From NCBI GenBank assembly GCA_051252005.1, contig JBPOEZ010000005.1, forward strand, positions 62,001-126,000: DNA of 64,000 bases, given 5' to 3'. The stretch is from JACOMS01 sp051252005 (lineage in GTDB: Bacteria; Pseudomonadota; Alphaproteobacteria; Caulobacterales; Maricaulaceae). Shown here piece after piece: positions 9,514 to 17,663 of this stretch. The translations under genes were made by a program, and so were the position numbers. The first letter of the stretch is position 1. Each line of letters begins with the position of its first letter. The notes under the pieces are model-generated. The model ran no database searches. It saw only the letters and a list, made by a program, of their open reading frames with translations, and was not told where the DNA came from.

Positions 9514-9969
9514 GTAAGCGTCCAGTTCTTGCACTCTTGCGATTTTGGGTCTGATTGTGATTTTCATACCAGTACGAAACCGTGGCTTGAAGCGCGGCTC
9601 GCATGTATCTCGGCCAGCAGCACACTCGCTGGCGCTATCAAATATGCCGTTGGACGATGGAAGGCTTTAAACCGGTTTTTTGACTGATGGGCGTATTGAA
9701 CTGGAACTAACTCTGTGAAACGCGCCATACGGCCTGTTGCTCTGGGCCGGAAGAACCATATGTTTGCGGGGAGTGATAAAGGTGGGCACCGCTAGGCTGT
9801 CATCTGCTCTCTTATCGAAACCGCCAAACTCAGCAAGGTTGAACCTCACGCCTACATCACAGACATTCATACTCGCATGAGCAGTGGACATCCCGCTAGT
9901 CATATCGATGAGCTGCTGCCATGGAACTGAACGTCAACAGCTAAATAGGTGTGAGAACTGGACGCTTAC
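9514..9969 (+). mobile_element. Internally deleted IS66-family element
   Basis: Perfect 16-bp terminal inverted repeats bound the element: gtaagcgtccagttct at 9514-9529 and its complement at 9954-9969. IS66 elements begin with GTAA and have ends of this type. Only about 456 bp remain between them, against more than 2 kb for a complete element, and they encode just the end of the TnpC transposase. This is therefore a non-autonomous, MITE-like deletion derivative. The flanking octamers (gagcgcta and gtaaatta) do not match, so no 8-bp target duplication is visible. Confidence 0.85.
9577..9930 (+). pseudogene. IS66 TnpC transposase C-terminal fragment, decayed
   Basis: In one frame the translation carries the familiar end of IS66 transposases: KPWLEARLA, LAGAIKYAVGRWKALNRFF, then NSVKRAIRPVALGRKNHMF, AGSDKGG, SLIETAKLSKVEPHAYI, and finally HIDELLPWN just before the stop at 9928. 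TGA codons at 9685 and 9697 (a short out-of-frame stretch where DGRIE lies in another frame) and a TAG in the region after AGSDKGGHR interrupt it. The N-terminal two-thirds, including most of the catalytic domain, and the tnpA/tnpB genes are missing. Confidence 0.85.
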
Positions 9970-10306
9970 GTAAATTAAATCATCTATTCATTGTGAGGTT
10001 AAACCAGTAAAAATGAGAGATAATCCTATTTTATGAGTTGTGTCGGAGGCGAACTTAGTCTCGCGTCTTATATTATAGACCAAATATGTATTGATTATGT
10101 CATAAGCGCACTGGGGAGGCGTCAAACTGGAATTTAATATCTATGTTTTTCAATTAGATAGACAGATATTGTTGACTCTATGTTACACAATCGGTGTGCA
10201 ATTGTCGCGCGCCGCCAAGATTTAGACTTCATACCACTTGAATTTAGACCAAAATGCCTAGATGCAGTGGGCTTTGAAGGCCCTTCAATCGCCGCTCAAA
10301 GACCTT
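9970..10306. other. AT-rich region at the distal end of the prophage
   Basis: No gene was recognised. It lies between the IS66 remnant and the stop of the Dam gene, so the distal terminus of the Mu-like prophage should be here. A short palindromic stretch (tgaaggcccttca, about 10275-10287) follows the Dam stop and may help terminate transcription. No exact attachment end can be assigned. Confidence 0.4.
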
Positions 10307-11113
10307 TCAATTTGAGATGATCACCTCGCGCGCCTTTGAGCTGCCAGCCTTTGACACGCTATATGTGGTCTCGACGGCCTCAATGTTGAACCCAGAGAAG
10401 ATCGCCCGCACCTCCGGCGTATCGTTCAGACTCATGATGAAACGGCCTTTAAGCACCTTTAACAGCGCGCTAAGCCGCTCGAAATCCGCCCGCTCAAACA
10501 GGCCTTTGCCATAGTCGTTCTCGCAGCGGTAATAAGGCGGATCAAGATAGAACAGCGTGCGCGGCTTATCATAGCGCCTGATGAACTCGCCGTAAGGCAA
10601 GCACTCAATCGTCACGCCAGAGAGCCGCTCGTGTACGTCTTCAAGCATCGGCACAAGCTTCGTCAGATCAAACCGAGACGGCCTATCCACCGATACGCCA
10701 AACGAATTATGGCTTGGACTACCGCCGAAAACTGTCCGCTGTAGGTACAAGAACCGCGCCGCGCGCTCTAGATCCGTGAGCGTCGCTGGGTCAGTATTTC
10801 GAAGCCGCTCGAACTCTCGGCGTGACGAAACTTGGAATTTAAGCATGTCCAAAAACTGCGGATAATGGCGCTGGAGTATGCGAAATAGCGTGATCACGTC
10901 TTGTGAATAATCATTGATGACCTCGGCTCTTGGGCGATGTGTACGTCTGAAAAAGACGCCGCCCATGCCGACAAATGGCTCAGCATAACAGGTATGATCT
11001 TGGGCATTGATGCGCGCCACAAGGCGCTTGGCAAGGTTACGTTTACCGCCCAGATAGGGCGCGACCGGAAGCGCCGCAGGGACGGCTTTCAGGGATTTAG
11101 GGATGGACTCCAT
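10307..11113 (-). CDS. Phage DNA adenine methylase (D12 class)
   Basis: A 268-residue N6-adenine methyltransferase of the Dam/D12 class. The SAM-binding motif is visible in APYLGGKR and EPFVGMGGVFF, and the catalytic DPPY motif in FYLDPPYYRCEN. The chosen ATG (11113) opens directly before the conserved domain; the open frame continues upstream without similarity. It is the last gene of the prophage, beyond a terminator at 11258-11285, so it may have its own promoter. Mu-like phages often carry a modification gene near the end, probably to protect DNA from host restriction. The recognised site is not readable from sequence. Confidence 0.9.
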   Translation of the reverse strand: MESIPKSLKAVPAALPVAPYLGGKRNLAKRLVARINAQDHTCYAEPFVGMGGVFFRRTHRPRAEVINDYSQDVITLFRILQRHYPQFLDMLKFQVSSRREFERLRNTDPATLTDLERAARFLYLQRTVFGGSPSHNSFGVSVDRPSRFDLTKLVPMLEDVHERLSGVTIECLPYGEFIRRYDKPRTLFYLDPPYYRCENDYGKGLFERADFERLSALLKVLKGRFIMSLNDTPEVRAIFSGFNIEAVETTYSVSKAGSSKAREVIISN

Positions 11114-11257
11114 TTTAAACTCATTTACTAACGTCCTCGCCCTCATGAGGGTGGCGGGACAAATGCACGGCGCGCCGTGCGGATGTGGGCGTTCCAGCGC
11201 CCGGCTCGGTGTGTTGACGCACACCGGTCACCGCCTCATCATTGCTTTGATGGCGGC

Positions 11258-11285
11258 AAAAAAGCGGCCCCAAAAAGCCGCTTTC
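11258..11285 (-). terminator. Rho-independent terminator of the late operon
   Basis: Read on the minus strand, arms agcggc (11277-11282) and gccgct (11263-11268) form a stem, extended by flanking A:T pairs, followed by a run of T. It lies 23 bp after the stop of the secreted-protein gene, so it should end the long late transcript before the Dam gene. Confidence 0.75.
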
Positions 11286-11307
11286 ACTTAGTATTCGGTC
11301 TCAAACT

Positions 11308-11667
11308 CTATTTAAGCGGTGCGTGCGATTCAGCATATTCTGGCCGCAAGACATGCTCTAAGGCGTTCTTAAGAGCGGCTTGAGCGCTGCGCGTCTTGGC
11401 CCGTTCTTGTTCAATATCGAACAGAGCGCCCGCCTCTCGGCCCATCCAATAAGCGGCGAAAAGCCCGTCATCGGTGCGGCTGTCAACGGCCAAAACATAG
11501 ACCTCAAAGTCCGATATTAAAGCCGGATCACCGCTGGGCGACGTGCTTCGCTGGGCATAAACACCGTCAACGGGCGTAGGCGCGGCGGCGGCCATAGGCG
11601 CGCAAAGCAGTGAAAACGCGCCAAGTAACGCGGAACAGAGGGAGAGTGTGTATCTTCGTAATTTCAT
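11308..11667 (-). CDS. Small exported protein of the prophage
   Basis: The start at 11667 is set by a strong ribosome site (AAAGGAAAG) seven bases upstream; the frame stays open further upstream without support. The 119-residue product begins with a clear signal peptide (KLRRYTLSLCSALLGAFSLL, cleavage probably after AAAA). The mature part is about 90 residues with no motif I recognise. It is the last gene of the late operon. A role in lysis or in altering the envelope is conceivable but not shown by the sequence. Confidence 0.65.
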   Translation of the reverse strand: MKLRRYTLSLCSALLGAFSLLCAPMAAAAPTPVDGVYAQRSTSPSGDPALISDFEVYVLAVDSRTDDGLFAAYWMGREAGALFDIEQERAKTRSAQAALKNALEHVLRPEYAESHAPLK

Positions 11668-11732
11668 GATCTTTCCTTTCGGTTTGGCCCGATCAAGGCC
11701 GAGGGTTGCGGGGGATGTCCCCTGCTCATCGG

Positions 11733-11966
11733 TCATCCCGATGCATTCCATGTCTCTAAAAACTCGTGGTCTGGTTGACCGCTGTGCATCCAGTCGCAAA
11801 AATGCAGGAACGGGCCTTTATTATTGCGCTTAAAGATGATCCACTTTGCCTCTTTGGCGGCGTCGATCATGGGCATGAACTGGTTTTTCTCGTAGAGCGG
11901 CGTCGCCGCATCGCAGGTCTCGCGGTCACATACGAGCTGCATTTTACCGTCTTCATACCGAATCAT
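11733..11966 (-). CDS. Small Cys/His-containing phage protein, unknown
   Basis: A 77-residue product beginning MIRYEDGKMQLVCDRETCD. The CX4C near the N-terminus with later Cys and His residues (FLHFCDWMH) could bind zinc, but no family is recognised. Its ATG overlaps the stop of the preceding gene (ATGA), which supports translation. Confidence 0.6.
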   Translation of the reverse strand: MIRYEDGKMQLVCDRETCDAATPLYEKNQFMPMIDAAKEAKWIIFKRNNKGPFLHFCDWMHSGQPDHEFLETWNASG

Positions 11967-12277
11967 GCTGCGGCCTCGTATCGATCAAGCCGCGCACTGG
12001 CGCGCCGGATAAAGTCCTCCGCGCCCGCGCGGTAAATAAAGGTATAAATGGACGTGAAAATATCGCGTTTTTTAGAATGATCATGACGCACGGACCCCAC
12101 ATCAAAAAAGCCCGGACCGCCGCCATGCGGCGCAATGGCTCTGATTCGCAAATCTTTGTGACGGCGCGCGCCAACCAGAAGCCTCTCAATGTCTTTGGCG
12201 ACCTCGTCGTCAAGCTCTCTTTGAAGCTTTTGCCACGCGGCTCGGCTCGGCTCGTCGGCTGCGGGGAAGCCTTGCAT
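11963..12277 (-). CDS. Hypothetical phage protein
   Basis: The ATG at 12277 overlaps the TAA of the nuclease gene (TAATG) and is preferred to upstream alternative starts. The 104-residue product is Arg/Ala-rich and predicted largely helical in feel (QKLQRELDDEVAKDIERLL). No family is recognised. It overlaps the next gene by four bases. Confidence 0.55.
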   Translation of the reverse strand: MQGFPAADEPSRAAWQKLQRELDDEVAKDIERLLVGARRHKDLRIRAIAPHGGGPGFFDVGSVRHDHSKKRDIFTSIYTFIYRAGAEDFIRRASARLDRYEAAA

Positions 12278-12831
12278 TAGCCCGCGCACCAGTCGGGCTT
12301 GGGCTCTTTTCCGTAATCCCACGCACGGGCGTATCCGGCAGCGATCATTAAGGCGCGGAAGCTTTCACCGCCGAGTAAAATGTCTGATAATGATCGCCCG
12401 TAACGGTCAGTCTTAAGCGGTGCAGGGCTTGCCGGAGCGTGCGTTGTTGCGCCTTCGAACAGGGTTTGAGCATAGGCACTCGCTTGCTTGCCAAGGGCGC
12501 GCTCAGCGGGGCATTTCGCCCGCCACGTGGACTCAGGGCTGTCCATGTCAGGGATCCGAAAAATGATGCCGTCCAGCGCCGCCGTATCGCCGTCAATCAC
12601 CCGCCACACGGTTGCGTTAGGTGAGGCCGATTTGGTACTCTGTGCGAGCAAGGCGGGACGCGAAAGCGTACAAAATAGGAGCAAGAAAAGCCCTGCGCCC
12701 AGAGCAAAAAACGGGCCTTTAAACGTTCGCCAATTTCGCGCGCCGCCGCTCAACAGACCCAAAGACCACACCGTGCCCAGCAAAAAGCACAGCAACACCA
12801 AACATTTGAAAATGATCATCAGTAATTCCAT
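12277..12831 (-). CDS. Membrane-anchored SNase-like nuclease
   Basis: The 184-residue product has two hydrophobic segments (about residues 5-27 and 40-60) followed by a staphylococcal-nuclease-like domain: VWRVIDGDTAALDGIIFRI, MDSPE, TDRYGRSLSDILL and MIAAGYARAWDYGKE. These match the conserved Asp, Arg and aromatic positions of the SNase fold; the later PKPDWC end is also typical. The topology would place the nuclease domain at the periplasmic face, which for a phage could mean DNA degradation at the envelope, for example superinfection exclusion (inference). It overlaps its neighbours by one base. Confidence 0.75.
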   Translation of the reverse strand: MELLMIIFKCLVLLCFLLGTVWSLGLLSGGARNWRTFKGPFFALGAGLFLLLFCTLSRPALLAQSTKSASPNATVWRVIDGDTAALDGIIFRIPDMDSPESTWRAKCPAERALGKQASAYAQTLFEGATTHAPASPAPLKTDRYGRSLSDILLGGESFRALMIAAGYARAWDYGKEPKPDWCAG

Positions 12832-13334
12832 CACACAAGCTCCTTGAATTTTGTCACCTTACAGTCATTTGGGCGCCGCGTTGACCCGGACGGAATGTCG
12901 AAACATGTCACTTCGCCGCCCGTGTAAATATCAAATTTCGCCGCGATCATAACGGCCGCCGCCGCTTCTGCGCCTGCTGCGAGCGCTCCAAGCGCGAACT
13001 CTCCGCCTGTTCCCCAACTATATTGCTCAGGAAAGCCGATAGATTCCACGCCGTGCTGCGAGACCTCAATAACATGTCCGTCATCTTCGATCACAATGAT
13101 GAGCGTGTCATCCCCGTAAATTTGCGGACAGTTCGTGTCCTCAAGCCAGCATTCAGGCTGAACAAGATTGTCCAGCCACGCGGCAAAATCATTGATCTGA
13201 ATGCAGGAGCCAAAGCCAGTGACGAGCCTGTCTCCAACTTCGTAAATTTTATCTTCAAAGCGCAAAGCCCGCTCGCCATGCGTGACTTGGGTATCGGCAG
13301 CTATCGCGCCGTTTTTAAGAGTAATCGTGGTCAT
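12831..13334 (-). CDS. HslV/proteasome-like Ntn hydrolase of the prophage
   Basis: This 167-residue protein begins MTTITLKNGAIAADTQ, where removal of Met would expose Thr as in HslV (which begins TTIV with A-DGQ later). The middle has a GFGSCIQINDF-type stretch like the HslV G-x-AG region, and the end has SWGTGGEFALGALAAGA and FDIYTGGEV, close to the proteasome beta/HslV helix and final strand. It is probably a self-contained peptidase-fold protein; no unfoldase gene is nearby. It is overlapped by four bases with the gene before and three with the one after. The assignment to the fold is good; activity is unproven. Confidence 0.72.
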   Translation of the reverse strand: MTTITLKNGAIAADTQVTHGERALRFEDKIYEVGDRLVTGFGSCIQINDFAAWLDNLVQPECWLEDTNCPQIYGDDTLIIVIEDDGHVIEVSQHGVESIGFPEQYSWGTGGEFALGALAAGAEAAAAVMIAAKFDIYTGGEVTCFDIPSGSTRRPNDCKVTKFKELV

Positions 13335-13681
13335 GGCTGAACCTCATCCTCATACAAAAAATCATTGGTTTTTGGCCAATTGAACGACTTGCCAAAGACC
13401 TGTACCTCATCGCCAAGAGCCGCCCGTTCAAAGCACGGTCCATTTTTATCATAGAGCACGCCGCCAATCTCTGTGAGCACATGATCTGGACAAATCCATG
13501 CGGTCGCGAACGGAAAGCGGAGTTTTAAATATCGATGTAAAAAGGCGCAATTTATCCGCTCACCATACTCGGCCACGGCCGCCTCGATGGCCGCTTTCAC
13601 CTCGGCGTCTTGCCGCTCCCGCGCAGCGCGCCACACACGGTCATAACGGGCCTTTGAGGCGATTTCGCGGGCGTCAGGCAT
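13331..13681 (-). CDS. Hypothetical phage protein
   Basis: A 116-residue product. The ATG at 13681 follows an AAGGA ribosome site seven bases upstream, which decides it over a GTG two codons earlier. The N-terminal third is an Ala/Glu/Arg helix (VWRAARERQDAEVKAAIEAA); the rest is mixed with no recognised motif. It overlaps both neighbours slightly, in the late operon. Confidence 0.55.
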   Translation of the reverse strand: MPDAREIASKARYDRVWRAARERQDAEVKAAIEAAVAEYGERINCAFLHRYLKLRFPFATAWICPDHVLTEIGGVLYDKNGPCFERAALGDEVQVFGKSFNWPKTNDFLYEDEVQP

Positions 13682-14186
13682 GACCACATCCTTTGAGCAA
13701 ACGGGCCTCTCCCCACGCGCCCAGCGCGCCGATCCGCACGCCGATAAACATGGCCACTTTCAAGGCCGGGTTAACCTTGGACACGCTCATCATTTCCCAA
13801 AACACAAGGTCCGCAAAAAGACGGCGCGGGATGGGCTTGCGGATGACCTTGGCAAGATCCACGCCTGCCACAATCAAGCCCGCTTTGCGCTCAGTAAAAA
13901 CGGCGCGCTGTAAGCGGTCCACTTGCGCGGCGTCCGTGACCAAAACGTCATGGCAAAGCGCGGCTTTGTGGTAACGCTCTGACCGAGGCTTGAAACCTGC
14001 CCTGACGAGCCAGTAAGGAAAGCTGGCAAAGTCAGTCACAAAACCAACCGGCACAATGACTTCAACGCCGGAACCGTCAGCGCCGAGCGCGTAACGAAAA
14101 GCGCCCATGACTTCATACAGCGCCCTGCGGCCGCGAGAGCGGCCTGTGAGCGGGCGGGTGTAAAGCGGTGTTGTAAAACTGGACAT
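13674..14186 (-). CDS. DUF1353 family phage protein
   Basis: The 170-residue product contains the DUF1353 signature: VIVPVGFVTDFASFPYWLVR and then KAALCHDVLV. The family is frequent in tail or lysis regions of tailed phages and its role is unknown. The gene lies between a fibre-region gene and the accessory genes, overlapping both by a few bases. Confidence 0.8.
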   Translation of the reverse strand: MSSFTTPLYTRPLTGRSRGRRALYEVMGAFRYALGADGSGVEVIVPVGFVTDFASFPYWLVRAGFKPRSERYHKAALCHDVLVTDAAQVDRLQRAVFTERKAGLIVAGVDLAKVIRKPIPRRLFADLVFWEMMSVSKVNPALKVAMFIGVRIGALGAWGEARLLKGCGHA

Positions 14187-14617
14187 TAGACGCCGCCTCC
14201 AAAAAGCTGCGCCTCTTTGCTCGCGGCGAGCGCCTGAAGGCTGGCGATCACAACCGCTAACTCAGCCTCTGTTTCGCACGCCGACACCGCCGTAAGCGCC
14301 TTATGCGTCATGCCTTCGATCACATTATCGATGGTTAAAAGCTCAAGGCTCTTCGCGAACTGGATAGCGGCCAGCGCCTCCGCCGTTTCGCCGAGGCCGC
14401 GCTCGTCCGCTTCGGCCTGTACGGTGGCGACCTCGTCGGCATTGGCTGTGCCGCTGATAATATTACTCGCGATCCGGCCTTTAGTCGGCCACGCTTTTTG
14501 CTGTTCAATCGAAACGCCGGAGAGAACTCTGCGTCGGAGTTCATCGCCGTAATTGCGGATCTTATGACGGTAGTCGGCTTGGCTATCGGCGAAAGAAAGT
14601 GTGGGCAAATCGCTCAT
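14186..14617 (-). CDS. Phage tail-region protein, unknown
   Basis: A 143-residue Ala/Glu-rich product (LPTLSFADSQADYRHKIRNY at the N-terminus). Similar proteins often follow fibre genes and may act in fibre assembly, but no named family is recognised. Its start overlaps the stop of the fibre-region gene by four bases. Confidence 0.6.
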   Translation of the reverse strand: MSDLPTLSFADSQADYRHKIRNYGDELRRRVLSGVSIEQQKAWPTKGRIASNIISGTANADEVATVQAEADERGLGETAEALAAIQFAKSLELLTIDNVIEGMTHKALTAVSACETEAELAVVIASLQALAASKEAQLFGGGV

Positions 14618-15285
14618 AGCGCTACCCCCGCTTCGGTCATAGTGAGTATCGCATCCACAAGACCGAGATTGCCGTGAACGCCGACTCGCTGCCCTTTGAC
14701 TGTGAAATTTGTATAAAGGTTTTGGACTTCAAACCAGATGCACATTTTGCCTGAAGCTGTTGTATTTTGCCCCATCGGGATGGATGTTCCTGCCCTATCA
14801 ATATTCTTTAAAGTTTGATAGCTGCCCCCGTTTTTGTAACCGGAAAATGTCAAATCTATGAGGCTCTTCGTGTCGGTCGAGAGTGTCCATCCCAATATCT
14901 TGAATAAGTACATCCGTGAATCGGCCGCGTTCACATCGCCTAGGACAATATTGTAACGCATCGTTCGGCGCGGTAGTCCTCCATCATAAACGTTCAGATC
15001 GGACTTCTCAAAAAGTTTGAACGTCGCGGAACCAACACCCGCCGCTGGACTATCTAAGAACGCCAAATTAGAATCAAGGGCGTGAACGTCATTCAGGTCA
15101 TCTCCGCCCAGTGTTGCCATCCATGTTTGCAGCACTTTCACCAGCTCGCTCACATCATCAAGCGCCGCTGGAAAATTAGCCACATGTCCGTCAGCCGCAA
15201 GTCCACCCGGATTGTCAGCGCTCACGGGCAGTGAATTGTAATAGCCCGTTGTCAGCCGCGCGAGCGCGTCCGTAAAATCACTCAT
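14614..15285 (-). CDS. Putative tail fibre or tip protein
   Basis: The 223-residue product has an N-terminal helical part (LARLTTGYYNSLPV, VSELVKVLQTWMATLGG) and a C-terminal beta-rich part with Gly, Tyr and Thr, as is usual in receptor-binding tips. Its place after the tail-tip genes supports a host-contact role (inference from context). The start overlaps the previous stop (ATGA). Confidence 0.55.
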   Translation of the reverse strand: MSDFTDALARLTTGYYNSLPVSADNPGGLAADGHVANFPAALDDVSELVKVLQTWMATLGGDDLNDVHALDSNLAFLDSPAAGVGSATFKLFEKSDLNVYDGGLPRRTMRYNIVLGDVNAADSRMYLFKILGWTLSTDTKSLIDLTFSGYKNGGSYQTLKNIDRAGTSIPMGQNTTASGKMCIWFEVQNLYTNFTVKGQRVGVHGNLGLVDAILTMTEAGVAL

Positions 15286-16139
15286 CGTAAAATCTCCCGT
15301 AAAACCAGACCGCTTTGATGGCGGCCTGCAAAATTAAAAATAGCGGCGGGCGGCGTTTCCAAGGTGGCCAGAAACGCGTCGCGGTAAAGCCGTGTTTTTT
15401 CCTCAAAGTCTGGAATGAATAAAACCGGCCGGATTGTGCCGACGCGCATGCCCATGTCCAAAAACCGCATCAGCTCGTTTTCTTCGAGGTCAGAAAAATT
15501 AACATCGAGCACGCGGCGCGGACGGCGATACTCACCGCTCTGATGCCCTGACAGGCTGTCTTCAACGCGGTCGCGCTTTTCGAGCGTGAGCGAGCGTCCG
15601 CGCTCAAAGTTAAAGGCCGGTGACCATGAACTGGCGATAAATAGATAGCCAATGTCAAACGCCCCGTTTTCATTACCGTGATCATCAAGCTCGACAATGA
15701 TGGTTTTCGTGATGAGCGGCGCAGACAGCGCCATCCAAAAGTTCCGAGGATAAAGATCAAGATCGTCTGGCGTCGGGCGGCCCGTCCAGTAATTCTCTTG
15801 CTCCCAATCCAGTGACAAACTTGGGTAAAGCCGTGGCAAAACATCCGCCCACTCCGGCGTGTTAATCACGGCTCCGGCCGCATCTTTCAGAGTGATGCGA
15901 ATCCGTGCGTCCACGCTCATCGTGTGAAATAAAAGTCCGATCAAATTAATCGCGCGCGGACGTTCTAAAACGGCTGTAAACTGAGACGCCGCCAGATCAT
16001 CGATCTCGGCGCAGCGGGCGGGCTTTGCAATCATGAGCGTGTCTTTTAAGTTGGCGAGCGGCAAAGCCCACGTCCCGCCGGACAGCGCCGCAGAGGCTGC
16101 TAAGTTCACATCAGCAATTTTACCGTTTCGCGCGCTCAT
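15282..16139 (-). CDS. Phage tail protein, probably tail tip
   Basis: The ATG at 16139 overlaps the preceding stop (ATGA) and opens MSARNGKIADVNLAAS; an upstream alternative start is less likely. The 285-residue product has no recognised domain name, but its text (KPARCAEIDDLAASQF, NFWMALSAPLI, GRHQSGLVLREI) resembles proteins encoded after the tape measure in siphoviral Mu-like phages. A structural role at the tail tip is inferred from position. Confidence 0.6.
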   Translation of the reverse strand: MSARNGKIADVNLAASAALSGGTWALPLANLKDTLMIAKPARCAEIDDLAASQFTAVLERPRAINLIGLLFHTMSVDARIRITLKDAAGAVINTPEWADVLPRLYPSLSLDWEQENYWTGRPTPDDLDLYPRNFWMALSAPLITKTIIVELDDHGNENGAFDIGYLFIASSWSPAFNFERGRSLTLEKRDRVEDSLSGHQSGEYRRPRRVLDVNFSDLEENELMRFLDMGMRVGTIRPVLFIPDFEEKTRLYRDAFLATLETPPAAIFNFAGRHQSGLVLREILR

Positions 16140-16834
16140 CCCCACACTCTCCAAATCATTTGCTCGCGTTTTGGCCGCGTCAGCTCCGCCCCAGTCAGAA
16201 CAAAGGTACGATCTATCCCAGCGGGCGGATAATCCACCCGGACGGTTGAACCGAGCGGCAAGACGGCGCGGTCTGTGTCAAACGGTAGGACAAGGCGGAG
16301 CTGCTCCCGCGCTCCGCCGCCTGCGCGCGGGCCGAGCGTTTCCAGAAGGCTTGATGCCAGGGCGGACGCGTCGGCGGCCTCCCTGATTGGCGTTAAAATT
16401 GTGCGCTCTTCCACACCCGCCCAGCGGGATTGCGTGACCGTGTTTTCCGCCGAGGCATAGCGCCACTCACTGCCCATCGTCGTTTCCGCCGAAGTGCCTA
16501 AAATAGCCTGCGCCATGTCGCTGCGAGACAGCGCTTGATGATTGCGGCCGTAACCGATCCGAACACGGCTCACCGGAACGGCGGATTGCCCGACAGGCGT
16601 CAGGTCATGAATGTGATCGAACGGCAAGTCATAGTCTGGGATTTCTTTGGGACCAGATAAGGGTGAATAACGCCATGACCCCGTGTGATCGGGCGCGACA
16701 GCGGCTGTCTCGGCCCGCGCGATAAACCGGATCAAAGCGCCAAAGCTCATGTCGGCGGTTAAATGCACGCCCACATCTGGCCCGCCAGAGACGTCAAAAT
16801 CTGCTGAAATATCCCCCGCATCAATGCCTGCCAA
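16136..16834 (-). CDS. Phage tail protein, C-terminal piece of a frameshifted gene
   Basis: Opens at a weak TTG (MAGIDAGDIS) and encodes 232 residues. Reading this frame further upstream gives RALIKRLLLLAGIDAGDIS, which continues the sense of the previous gene (it ends ...ETASATPRAD). Adding one CG unit to the CG run at about 16857-16864 would join the two into a single protein of about 509 residues. It is therefore probably the second half of one tail-tip gene. The TTG start may not be used. Confidence 0.6.
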   Translation of the reverse strand: MAGIDAGDISADFDVSGGPDVGVHLTADMSFGALIRFIARAETAAVAPDHTGSWRYSPLSGPKEIPDYDLPFDHIHDLTPVGQSAVPVSRVRIGYGRNHQALSRSDMAQAILGTSAETTMGSEWRYASAENTVTQSRWAGVEERTILTPIREAADASALASSLLETLGPRAGGGAREQLRLVLPFDTDRAVLPLGSTVRVDYPPAGIDRTFVLTGAELTRPKREQMIWRVWG

Positions 16835-16847
16835 AAGCAGAAGCCGC

Positions 16848-17663
16848 TTAATCAGCGCGCGGCGTTGCGCTTGCGGTTTCCGTTACGCTGAACCCCACGC
16901 GGCCCACGGGATTGCCGCCAAGTTTAATCAGCCCGCGATCAAGGTGTGTGACATAGTCTGCGGCGCTTGGCGTCGCCGCCAAAAACGCGGCTTCGCTTAA
17001 ATTTCCGGCATTCGTGTAACCCGCATCATCGGCCCGATCAAAGACCGCATCAATGGAAAGAATTGCGCCTGCATTGATCTGCCAAATTTGCTGCCCCGGA
17101 GAGACTAAAACCCCCGGCACATGCCCCGTGCTTATATCGCCCAAGGTCAAAGGACGCGGACGGTCGCTTAGTTCTTCTTCGCCTTCAAGCACGGATCCGC
17201 CAGACGCGGTGCCAAGATAGCGGTCCTTAACAACTGGCGTTTCCAGTACGGCAAGATCGTCCCGAATAGTCAGAGTGACTTGCGCCGTCGTACGCGCAGG
17301 GTGCATCCAGTTGACGGCGGTAATCACGCCGCAGAATACTTTTTGCTCGGCGCTAAAGTTTGCACCGGGTTCGTAACGGAAAATTTCAACACGGGAGAAG
17401 CTATGCTCGCGGTAAGCGCTGAGTTCACCCGACGCATTGGAAAGCTTCATAACGCCGTAGCCGCGCTCGCCGCCTCCGCGCGTGACGTCGCCAAAAATCT
17501 CTCGCCGAACATTGGCCGGTTCGGTCATGACAGGCTCGTAAATCCGGTTCGGCGCTGCGGGGTCATTGGCTGGAAGAGGCCTTACAGGCTCGTCCGAAAC
17601 ATAGAGCATGACGGGGCTTGTGTCGGGCGCGATCAAGGTCAGGTGCGCGATAAAAACACTCAT
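16848..17663 (-). CDS. Phage tail protein, N-terminal piece of a frameshifted gene
   Basis: The 271-residue product starts at an ATG overlapping the tape-measure stop (ATGA). It resembles the first half of a tail-tip protein encoded directly after the tape measure in siphoviral Mu-like phages (PVMLYVSDEPVRPLP, NRIYEPVMTEPANVRRE, FCGVITAVNW). It ends prematurely just after a run of alternating C and G; a 2-bp change restores the frame into the following gene. If not an assembly error, the tail should be defective. Confidence 0.65.
   Translation of the reverse strand: MSVFIAHLTLIAPDTSPVMLYVSDEPVRPLPANDPAAPNRIYEPVMTEPANVRREIFGDVTRGGGERGYGVMKLSNASGELSAYREHSFSRVEIFRYEPGANFSAEQKVFCGVITAVNWMHPARTTAQVTLTIRDDLAVLETPVVKDRYLGTASGGSVLEGEEELSDRPRPLTLGDISTGHVPGVLVSPGQQIWQINAGAILSIDAVFDRADDAGYTNAGNLSEAAFLAATPSAADYVTHLDRGLIKLGGNPVGRVGFSVTETASATPRAD

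Noticed and set aside
9506..9977. Target duplication around the IS66 remnant
   Set aside because: The flanking octamers gagcgcta and gtaaatta do not match.
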